Positions 49,201-61,200 of a DNA stretch of 64,000 nt are shown one piece after another. The translations under genes and the position numbers were made by a program. The stretch lies in contig OU744723.1 of NCBI GenBank assembly GCA_916613615.1, forward strand, positions 27,302,710 through 27,366,709. The letters are read 5' to 3'. Numbering within the stretch: position 1 is the first letter of the stretch; each line of letters begins with the position of its first letter. This DNA comes from Steromphala cineraria. Lineage: Eukaryota; Mollusca; Gastropoda; Trochida; Trochidae. The notes beneath the pieces are model-generated. The model did not search any database and was not told the DNA's origin. It was given only the letters and a program-made list of their open reading frames with translations.

Positions 49201-52200
49201 TTGATGTGTGGAAGTCAAGTTGGTAACACAATTGTTATTTTTGATGTCTGAAACCCATTGTCTATTGCCTAGTTTTGGCACTACAGCCATACTTATTTTG
49301 GGTGAAATTTCAATACCATTACAAATTCAATCGTAATTTCATAAAATGTCTACATGGACGATCTTTCTTTGAAGAAATTATTAACAAAAGCTACAATTTT
49401 ATGTTAAGAGTCAGAAATTTATTCACGGTACCGTAACTTTGCCATAGCATCATTTTTTAGTTTTCGAATTTAGGGGGTGCTTAACTTTTTTCCGTATGTA
49501 TATGATAGAAAGCAATAGTCAAATCAGAGAGTAACTGGAGGTTAATAACAATAGCCTGTAGGGGCGCTGATATCAGCATAGAAAACTCAAGGGTCGGCAG
49601 CAAGGCATAAAACTGACGGTTCGGAAACTTGCGCTTTAGGTTTTGTGTAGGAAGATGGCCGACAGCTGATTAATCATGGCTGTATAAGGAAAGTAGCTTG
49701 CCAGCCAAAAATGTCATTCAAGAAGTCTGAAGCCAAAAATCTTGAACTCGGATCATCGTCTGCTCTAGGGACTCCGGATAATGATTTTCATATGGTTACA
49801 TATAGTGATACAAGTCATATGCCATTATTAGGTTCAAGGTAACAAGGCTCTTTGGGGAAACAAGTACGCCGATTCAGTAGAATGACATGGTTGCAGACAC
49901 CGTAGGCATCAAAAACTAAATTTCTGTTCGTCACAATACTGAGACATCTTCAACAAATCAATCACTACCTCTCTCTGCAAGTGGTATGCAGTATTCTTCT
50001 CTGCTTGCATCTTCTCCTGTTGGGTGTTCGTCCTCCTCTGTCTGGACAGATGCACCGTCATCTACAACATGACGTCATAGGGAGTAAAGACTTTATTGCA
50101 GGAGATCAACAGTAGAGATTAATACCCAAGCAGGGATGTCATATTTGTTTTACAACACAAATGTAAAATGATATTTTTCTGAGCGAGAGAGAGGGAAATA
50201 CGAGTGTTGTAAAATCAATATGACATCCCGTTAGTTGTCAGAAAACGTCAAAAAGCCAAACTTCCGATAATTAGATTATTGAAGACATAATCAATGGTGA
50301 AATCAATCGTGTCAGCGCGTATGGATGTATATGTAACTAGGTCACGGTAAACATGGTGAAAAGACTTATTCTACCATAACATTTCAAAATCCTCAAATTT
50401 CATTAGTTTATTTCTATGGTCGAACCTATGTTCGAATACGATTTTTACATTTTTATTATTCCAAATCATGTTAATTGTGTCAAAGTCAGCCAGATGAAAT
50501 GACACGTTTGCACTGATTCACCCGCCCGCCCGCTGAGAATACGACTTTGCACGTGCTGCACGCTTTTCGCGTGCTGCCCGGAAGCCCTCGGCCGCGCTAA
50601 AGCAGTAAGTCAAGTAGCTAAGTAGTCCAACATTCCGATGTCACCTGTTTATCTCAATCGTCCAATGCAATTACCGCTACTGTTAATTACACATGTGCAA
50701 CATATCGTTATTTATGTCAATACTTATTTAATCACATATGGATAATAATTTGCATTTTGCTGATACAAAAGGAATTGACGTCAGCAAGCCTAACCATTGC
50801 ATTTCTGGCCCACATTCTTGTTGAATTTGATTAATACCTTGATGGATATTTATGCCATTATCACTTGCATTGGCCAAAACAGTCTGTGTAGTATTCAGTC
50901 ACTTCTCGATGACACGAAAATAGAGACAAACAGTGTTTGGCACTAACACAGCAATGTCCCCCGCCGCTCATACAGAATTCAGTTTCGAGTTTTAATAAAA
51001 TGGTTGACAGCATGCTCTCTTTACATATTAAATGAATAATATATGGTAGACATAGTTATAATGACTGAAATATCTGATAGCACACTTTCCATAAGAGCTG
51101 TGATGTTTTGATAATATGTAACCGTTCATGAGATATCACCTTAACAAGAGTTTGAAGACTTGGGTGAAATGGTACATAAGACATTGAGAGTTGAGAGAAG
51201 AGTTTAAAATCAATCAAAGTGACGTAATGACCTTTAACATAAGAACAAGGTCACCCTGACCAAGTGGTGTCTGTGTTTTCATGTTATGTAGGCTCAAATT
51301 TGAGGACCTTAAGTGCAACAGTAAATGCCCTAACGAGAGCATTATGAGTGGTCAAAGTGACCTAGCGACCTTGAAATAAGGTGACGGTCAACATAATCAA
51401 CTGGTGTCTGTGAATTCCTTTCATGTAAGCTGACACCAAATTTAAAGACTGAGTGAATTGTTCATGAGATATCGGGTTAACAAGAGCTTCAAACGTAGCT
51501 GAGTATGCATAGCTCTGACCTCGTCAGAGCTATGCATACTTAGCTACTTCAAACGCTGTCAAAGTGCCGTTATGACCTTGAAAATAAGATAAAGGTCACC
51601 ATTGCGTATTCCTGTCATGTAGACTGACACCAAATTTGAAGACTATGAGTAAAATGGTTCATGAGATATCGCGTTAACAAGAGCTTCAAAAGCTGTCAAG
51701 TGCGGTATTAACCTTAAAATAAGGCCAAGGCCACAATTATCGACTGGTGTCTCCGTATACCCATCATGTAGACTGATACCAAACTTGAAGACTTTGAGTG
51801 AAATAGTTCATGAGATAACGCGTTAACAAGAATCCGGACGTACGTACGGACATACGTCGCTGAATACATAGTCCCAGTTCCGCGTTGCGGCGGGGGACAA
51901 AAATGAAATCATAAAATGGTTGCTTTTCTACAAGGTCAAACAGATCTTTCAACCATGGCTAATCTTACATTGGAAAGAAAATACACATCTACTATCTTAA
52001 ACCGGAACTGCCTATACCATTTCAAAAAGGCGATATAATTTATAAGTAAAAATAAGACGACCTGTTCCGATCATCAGAATATTCATTGAAAAGACTTTTG
52101 TATCAAAGCTATATGAGTGAATTTTTTTGACGTAACACGGCAGCGGTAAAACAGAAAACGAGTCTGAACGATTATATATCAATCTAACATCAAATCTGTA

Positions 52201-55200
52201 AAAAGGTATTAGTTATAGATTTTTAAACATAGTTCACCTCCTTCGTCTGTGGATATGAAATACTCTTCTTTGCCCCCTACACGACTTGCCAATGGTCGTT
52301 TGACGTCACTTCCGGTTGATAAAATTGCAGATGTTGGACCTGTAATATATTAATTTTCAAACAGTGGGCTGAGTACTTTTAGAAGGTTTGAATTTAAGAT
52401 AGTTGGAAGAATCATAGTAAGATGACTTTAAAAAATGCAACCATGTCTTCAGTGTTATCATGTCAATAAGAATTTAGCAAAATCAGTTTGATGCCAATTT
52501 TAGGCAACAAGTAAGAAAGGCTCAATAAAAATAATTGCTAATGTGATAAGCATCTGCTGAGTAATATCTTCTTACTAAGATAATATGTATTCTAAATATT
52601 TACAAAATGTTAAATGAAATTTTATTGGCCAATGTTAAAGTACTAGGCAGAAGAGAAGCATGGGCCAATGACACCACTAACTAATGTTGTTATAGAAATT
52701 CATTTTTTAATGCAAAAGGTATATACTGCATAACAACCAATCTACAAAATATTAAAAGTTTGCAAAATATGATATACTCATACCTCCACCAGAAGCAGCT
52801 GTTACAGAATGGCTTGTGTCATCCCTTTTTATCAGTGAAGTTGACTCCGTGGATTCGCCTGCAAATATTGAAATATCTAATTGGTTGATTCATTAGCATC
52901 CAATCACGCTTTACATCATATATACAAAGTCCTTGAATAAGTCCGTGTTTGTCGTTAAGTGAGTTGTATATGGAGGATATTATATGAGTGTTCATGACTT
53001 ACTATGTTTACGACACGAGTGGCTAAATATTAGTATTTCCCGAGCGAGAGCGAGGGGTAGATTGATATTTAGGTACGAGTGTCGTAAACATAGTATGTCA
53101 TCGACACGAATATAATATTCTGTTAATTACCGTAGTCCCAAAAAGAAAGAAAATACTCAAAACCTACTTCTCTGCATAGGCGGACTACCCGCCGCCCGCC
53201 CGTATAGATAGGTGAACCGTGACGTCAAAGTATTGTTTATAACGTGACGTCACAATGAAAAAGTGATATTTTGTCCTACGGCAACATATGAAAAATATGA
53301 ACCTCGGTATGACTGCCCTCGTAAGTAATAAATAGCGGTATGCTGTTAAAAGCCCCATTGTCATACTTGCATGCGGTTTATGATGAAGTTTAGCTATTGA
53401 GAAAAGAATACATCACTCGGTAGAAAAATCTCGAAAATTTGATATCATATTTGCATGTTTTCATCAACAATTAAAATCTTAATTTGACGTCCAAAGTACA
53501 GTACCCTCTACAAAAGTGCCAAAATGAAACGGCTTTCGGCGATATAGTCATTATATGTTTAATTTTTACACCGTATCTCAGTTACCGCAATTGCGTCCGA
53601 TCAGTATCAACTTGGGGGGCAACCAGTGCCTGATTCGGAGAAAAAGGAAATAAAATCTTGTCGTGCACGACAAAGGCAGCTTTCAAGCAAATAATTAGGA
53701 ACCAGAAATTGTGAGATGGCCACACTTGATTCGACATGCCAAGGCTTCCGTATCGGTCATTTTGGTAAACTGTCTCCTATCTAGTGAATTTTCTACCACG
53801 AATACAGTAAAAATACTTTTTCAAATATTGCAGTTTGAATATGATTAACGATTGTTTAGAATTGAGAAAAAATAATTTTGGATATACCCTAGGTTCCCGT
53901 TAGCTGTTTGTAATGAGCTTAACAAAATGTTTTTATAGCTTTTATATGTTTTTAGGAAGGATCAAAAGCCTACATGCAAACATAAATGATGATTCAAACA
54001 CTCATTCATCTAGACATACGTAATCTAAATGGTAATTTCAGGATCCAAAATGATATCTGGAACAATGGTCGTAGACAATTATCTTATGATAAAATAGATA
54101 CTTTCATGTAATGTCTACCAAAGTGACAGTATACTGACCTCCTTTATCAGTGGTGATAGAACATGTTTCTTTGCTGCCATCAGTTTTTCGTAGTAGGCGC
54201 CTTAGACCAGTTCTTAAAGTGGCCGAATCTTTCTGGTGACCTGGAAAGCATGGAAAGACACGAGTACAGTGATGTGATGACCAAGACACTACGTTCATAC
54301 AAGGTACCATTCACTGACCCTAGATATTTACTACAAGACAAAAGTTTAGACTCAGTGTAAAGTGTAAAGAACTAATGTCTCTATTTAATTCTTCATGTCT
54401 CGGAATAAACGCCGTAACAATGAGTTAAAGAAAGCTTGAAAATTTTATTCGATCCCCAAAAATGAAAAACTGTCCTCGTTAGAATGGGGTCCTAATGACT
54501 TTAAAAAATGGCCTTTTCAACAAAGTCCATGGACTTCTCCTGAGCATTTGTCACTTAAGTTTCATGTTGGACGTGTTAATCAAGATCCATTAATGACAAA
54601 TGCAAGATACTTTGGTAATAAGTTGGGGTTTGAGATAGCATAAATAAATTTTGTCCATCCACACCAATACTACAAATTCATAGCATCATTTGATGGTGAG
54701 TCTAAACTATCGTAGCGTAGTATACAATACTTCAATTCTACCTTCTGACATAATATGTTTGTATTCGGTTGAACTCAGCTTCTATGGATAGTGTTGAATC
54801 GAAAATTTGATCATGTATAATTATATTAGTATATATCGCTTTCTCTAGTCGAAAATATAAATTGTTTTTATGTCTGAAAATGCGTACTGGTAATGGTATT
54901 TTTGAAATAAGATATTAGATCATCTACCTGACAACTGTTTCTTGGATACTGTTGCAGTTGGGCCAAGGTTTGTTTCCAAATATCTATCTTCCGCTTCCAT
55001 ATAAGGCAGGTACCATTCTCGCTGGTGCTTAACTGTCACTGGATATCCAAAGGGTAGTTTGTTAATATCTATATACATCATGGGACCTATAGCTAGCTCT
55101 GTTTACTTCATAAAATTCTGCAAACGGGTCCGAAATAGAGAATACAACCCATGTGTCTCCTGGTATATCAACAAAAGTTAATAAAATTTCCAATATCCGA

Positions 55201-58200
55201 GGCCTTTTGCTTTAATCAACAAGGGTTAGATGCTATTATTTCACTCAACATCTTTTCTCATATTATGTTCATGAAAAACATTTTCAAACACTGCACTAGT
55301 AGTAGCCACTACCTACATGACTTTGAAACACTGATGTCATAGCATTGTGATGTCAACTTGTTTTTTTCTAGGTTTCTTCACTTAGATGTCATTATTTAAT
55401 GGTGTAAAATAATAAGATGTCACTTAGTTGGCGGTGGCAGTGAATTCCTGTCATCGGTTCCTCATCCATCTAACAGTGTATCTAACTAGCATATGATATT
55501 AACAACATGCTATTTATCCAAAACATTTGATGTAGTGTCAGGCATTAAGTTTTCAATAAATGTATTGAAGATGTTTTGGAGAGAGGGATAAATTAAGTTA
55601 ACCTATCAATATATGAACATCTCCGACATCAAATCATAAAAAACACTTGCCTCGTTTTAGATTTGGAAGAATTCGTTCAATCCTGTCCACCTTAGGTCCC
55701 CTGATAGCTTTTGGTGCGAGCTCCTCTGGTAGTTCGACCTTGAACTCTGTTTTGGGATCCTTGAGCCCTTCTTTCAGAGCAATTGTGTCTTTAATCAGAT
55801 TTTGATCCACAGTTTCCCTACCTTCCATAAACTCTTCTTGTTCCTCCTCTGGTGCTAGTGTGAGACTCTCGGCTGCCTCTGTTGTCAGACAGTCCTCCGA
55901 CTCCCCGATCTCTGGGTTATCAAATGTAAGACTCTCAATCGCTTCTGCTGCCTCTGCTGTCAGACAGTCCTCAGACTCTCCGACCTCTGGGCTGTCCAGC
56001 GTAAGACTCTTCACCCCTTCCTCCGACTCTCCGACCTCTGGGCTGTCCAGCGTAAGACTCTCAACCCCTTCGGGTGCCTCCAGCTGAGAATTTCCTACAG
56101 TGATGTATGATTGTCCACTTGCTGCTTCATTAGAGCTGTCATCTTCTTCATAAGGAAATGAGGGTTGTCTGTTATGATTTGGTAATGTCGGTCTGATGGT
56201 GAAGTTTGTATCAGGACTATCTGTATACATTGTGGAGTCGTTGTAGCATTCATCTGAACGAAGTAGAGCTTCTTCTATCATTGACTCAGTTCTTTCTGAA
56301 GCTGGAAGGTCTACATGTAGGTCTGGTCTTTCACTCTTTGCCGATGATGCAGTACCTTCTGATGCAGGTTGGTTCATAGATTGCTGAAGAGGTTTACATT
56401 GTTTAACATTGATTGAGTCTTCCCCTTGATTACCAAACTGAGTGAACCCTTCAGATGACGTGAATGCTGTTATTCCCTCTGCTGGACATACATTCGTAAA
56501 TTGTTCAGTTTCTCCCATGTTTTGTTCCGGCTTGACAATAATGGATGCATCCCTGTTTTGGTTTGCAAATGTAGTGTTTGTGTCTGCTCTTCCAAGAAGA
56601 GACTCTTGCTTGGACATTAATACTTTTGTATTGTGAGGATGATCTGTGTATAAAGGATTCAATGTCTGGTCTTCTAACGATTTTGAATTATGATCAGAAT
56701 TCTGGATGTCATTGAAGTTGATTTCTCTTATCTCCAAGTCACTTGATTCATGTTCTGAATCGAGGCTTTCATGCTCTTGGTCAACAAATCTTACTCGATT
56801 TTTTTTCTTCCTTCTTAGAGACTTTGTATCATCTGTGCCATTAGCATCTACTTCGTGGATTAAACTGGTTGGATCTGTCAGTTTGAGAACTGAACGCAAA
56901 CTTTTCATCCTTTTGTGAGATGGTTTGGAACCCTGTTTCTGTCTATCCTCATCCGACAGCGATGTGTCATCTGTATCAGCACTTTCATTTTTCTCAGAAT
57001 TGCTGCTGGCTCGTCTGTGTAGTTGCTTCCTCCTCTCCCTTGACCTCTCCCTTTCATCTGTCTTTGCTTTTGGACTTTGAGGGCTTCGTGGATTGTTTCC
57101 TGCTTTCTTCTGAGTTCCATCTCTTGGTTGTCCAGATCTTGTTGTAGTCGAGCCTGCTGATAACTTGAGTTTTGGACTACCGGGAGGATCTGCTTTGGAT
57201 TGTTTGAGTTTTCGATCTCGACTCTCGTAAACAACCTTCTTCATTGAAGGCTGCGGTGTTGGTATGGAGTCATCTTTGTCAACAACCTTACGTACCCTTG
57301 ATTGAAAGGAGAATGGCTTTGCTTCTGTGGTTTTTTGTGTTGCTTTCTTTATTTGGTTGGTAGACTTATCAACAGGTTTAGTTCTTAGCTTTGCTTCAGT
57401 CTTTGGAGCAGACTTCAAAGTGGATACCACCTTTTGGGCATTTGTTGACTTTTTCCACTGCTTTGCCGCTTGACTAGTATCTGGTGCTAATGATCCTTTT
57501 CTCTCTGTTCTGGATACGGTTACATTTTGCGAATCTATAGCTTTGTTCATGCCCTTCCTTCCACTTCGGGACGAGGAAAATGTAAATGGTTTTACCTGTG
57601 TTGCTTCAGATGATTTGACTTTCTTTAACTGATTTGGTACCGATTTTGTTCTCTTTAATTTTTCTTTTTTCTCCTTTTCGGATACCTGACGATGTTTTGT
57701 TTCAGAGCTTTCATCTTCTGACAATGCCTCTGGGCAAGATTCGTCTTGCTCAAGTTTGAATGTAGTGGTATCTGTAGACTCGCTGTTATGTCCATGAATA
57801 TTCAGGGGTGATTCTAACGTTAAAGATTGAGATGGTAAGATATCCTCAAAAGTGTCACCATGGGTTGTAATGAATTGGAGTGATCCATCTTCTGCTTCAA
57901 CAGGGTTTAATGAGTTAGCAACTAGCTCTGCTGAATTACTCTGATAAGCGGCCACAGTTGATGGATTTGCATCAATGCTTAAGGCTTCAATGTTCATGGA
58001 CCCATCTCTGATATCTGATGAACTTTTCGTATTGGTATCAAGTTGGCTAACAAATCTTATTGGATTTGCATTCATTGATACAGTTTGAAAAGTTACAAGA
58101 TCCTCTTGGACCTCACAAGCATTTAGAGCCAACTCCTTTGAATTAGAAAATTCTGTATTCAAACTTTTTGAACTCCTTACTCTCTTTGGACCTCCATCTT

Positions 58201-61200
58201 CATGCTCGAGACTTTCTTCAAATTCTAATGTCCTCGCTCCACCTAGCTCGGGTTCAAGCTTCATTTCATTTGATAGTGACTGTTTGTCATTTCCTGTAGG
58301 AGAGAGTTTGACAGATGGTGTCATCATAAGTGTTTGTGCTGATGTCAATCCAATGGCAAATGATGTCAGACCTGGTGAGTGTTGAAGGGTATTTCCTGGA
58401 TCTTCTGAAGGTATTATTCTTTCTTTTGTATCAACTGATGTTTGTTGGTTTTCATCCTTATCGTCTGCAATAACGTTGACTTGTGGTCTCAATGGAAGTT
58501 TTTCTTGTGAAGATGACACACTCTCCAAATCAGTAAGCCACTCAAACGTTTGCTCTAGAGCATTCTCTACATTATTTGGTGCAAGTTCTCTGTTTTTCGT
58601 TTCATTTAATGGTGATGGTATCTCATCTTCATCTTTAGCCAATCTTTCTTTCGGTTGCATCAAAAGCATCTGTTGTTCAGTTGACACATGTGCTTTTTCA
58701 AATGTTTGTTCTTTTCTATTTTCTTGACCCTCTGAGGGCAGTTGTCCGTCCCTTGTATCTGTTGAAGAAGGTGATGTTGTCGTATGATCATTTTCCTTTT
58801 TCTGTCCTGTCATATCAAACCGACTCGACCTAAGCAATGCTGAGTGATGTTCAATGCTGATGTTAGAATGATTCCCTGGTCGTCCCTGTGACAGAGTTGA
58901 TTGAGCCATTGGTGTCATATAACTGCTGCTGAGATCTGTTGATTGGGTCTCTCCAGCTACAGCTTCACCAGCCTCGCCTCTTGATGCTGAATGTACTGAT
59001 GTCTCTGAGGGCAGTTGTCTGTCTCTTGTATCTGGTGAAGAAGTTGATGTTGTCATATGATCATTTTCCTTTTTCTGTCCTGTCATATCAAACCGACTCG
59101 ACCTAAGCAATGCTGAGTGTGGTTGAATGCTGATGTCAGAATGATTCCCTGGTCGTCCCTGTGACAGAGTTGATTGAGGCATTGGTGTTATATAACTGCT
59201 GCTGAGATCTGTTGATTGGGTTTCTCCGGCTACAGCTTCACCAGCCTCGGCTCTTGATGCTGAATGTATGGATGTCTCACCCTTGAATTCTTGAACCTCT
59301 GGTTTCTGAGAAGGTGCTCCAAAAATGAAGTGTCTAAGCCTATCAGTCATTGATTTATCTTCAGATTCAGGTGCTATGCCTCTACCATCATGATTTTGCA
59401 GCTGTTCCTTGTCACCTTCTTTAGGATCCATTCTTTGGACTGAATTCACGTGAACCTTGTCCTCAGGTGCAATTGTTGGTTCGCAAATTTGAATGTTGTT
59501 AACGTCAGTTGTTTTATCTTGATATTCAGATTTTAAGACCCTCATATTTGAATCAGTTTCCTTTGTCTGTTCTGTAGAATCCAATGGATTTGTTGACTTC
59601 AATGAAACTGTATCTGATGGTACTATTCTGTCAAGATCATTTCCAGGCTTGCTTAATTCTTTATATGCGAAATCATTATCTCTTATCATGTCCACAGGAC
59701 CACAAATGAAATCTCCAGTCATGTCTTCTGTTTGTTCTCCAGGGTTCAAAGTATTCAGTCTCACATCACTCTGTGGAAATCCTTCATTTCTGTTTTGAGG
59801 TGTTGAAGAAGTCTTGTCAGAAGGTAACTCTGATGTTGTTTGGTCGGCTTTAAAGCTTTTTTGTTCATAACTGGTTTGTTTTTTCGAATCTTCAGTGTAC
59901 GGTTCCAATAAAAGTTTGCATCCCATTGGTCCTTCTTTTACATCCGTGGAATCTTTTGAAGATACTGGCTTTGATGAAGCTGATTCTTCAAACCCGGGTC
60001 TGTTGTCAGATTTGTTTAGCTCGTCACTAGTGTCAACGTTTTTTTCATCTGTTTTAAAGAATCTTTCACCACCTGGCAATGCCTTAAATCTTGCATCATC
60101 GTCTTTCTCTTTACCTCCTGTCTTAAATGAATCTTTTTTTGACACTGATTGTTCATAAGTGAAAAAGCTAAGATTGCCACTAGGTGCTCTTGTTTCATTA
60201 TCAGTTTTCAGGCCTAGTGTATCTTCTGGTGTTGCATTTTGAGGTGACTGCTCAGTTTTAGATTTGTCTGAGGAGCTCTCAACAAGTTTTATCATAGTAG
60301 GACCTTGATGTACTGGTGTAATGAACCTCCCACTTTGATCGGTTGGTGTTGAATGAGACTCGTCATCTTTGTTATGTGCAGACTTCAATTGTTGTATTGG
60401 TGGTGTGACTTGTTCTCCATTTGAGTGGGTACTACTGTTTGTGATTTGCCTTGACCCTTGTGGTGGTGATTCGTCATTCCCTTTACGGCCAAACATTTCC
60501 AAAAACGTAGGGTCAAGCTTACCAACATTTATTTCCTTTGGTGCTGTTTCAATGTTACCGCCATCAAAAGTGGAGAGTTTCTTTCTGGGAGCAGTGCTAC
60601 CAGGGCTTTGAGTATCTTTAAACTTACTATTGAAAGGGTCCAAATATGCAGCATCAAGCTTGCCAATTATGCTTTCAGTGGGTGCAAGTTTTGCATTATT
60701 TTCGTCTAATAGCCCATCAGTTTGCATGTGTTTTGGTCCTTCTTGTTCATTTTCTAAACTTTGAGTGGGTTGTTGTTGCCCATGGATATGCTCAGGTATC
60801 TCTTCAGCGTTTAAAGATTCCAAAAGTGCATCATCTTTTATTCTTTCAGTGGTTGTATCATGTGTGTCCAAGTCTAATTCCCCATTAGTTGGAAGTTTCA
60901 ATCGTCCTTGTTCATTTCCTAAACATTGTGGAGGTTTTTGTTGCTGCGCAGACACAGACTGACAGTTGAAGTAATCGTTTTCAGCATCAGGTTTCTCGAA
61001 TGCATGGTCTAATGGGTTTTTCGTGGGAACACAGTTTTGAGTATCATGTTCATTAACTGACTCATATCCAGAAGAAAATGTGTCTGCTTGCAATAACTGT
61101 TGTGGTTCGGTTATTGCTTGAATGTCGTCCCAATTCGTGTCTTTATCTTGGTCTTTGAACCATATAGGCCTTTCCATATTGGGTGACTTCACTCTTTCTG

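Noticed and set aside
49054..49290. Possible transposase frame inside the mariner-like MITE
   Set aside because: No helix-turn-helix or DDE motif is visible in the 78 residues.
57560..57600. TPX2-type microtubule motif (K-P-F-T-F-S-S-S-R and K-P-F-S-F-Q-S-R in the large protein)
   Set aside because: Only a short resemblance; the rest of a TPX2 domain is not seen, so no family is assigned.
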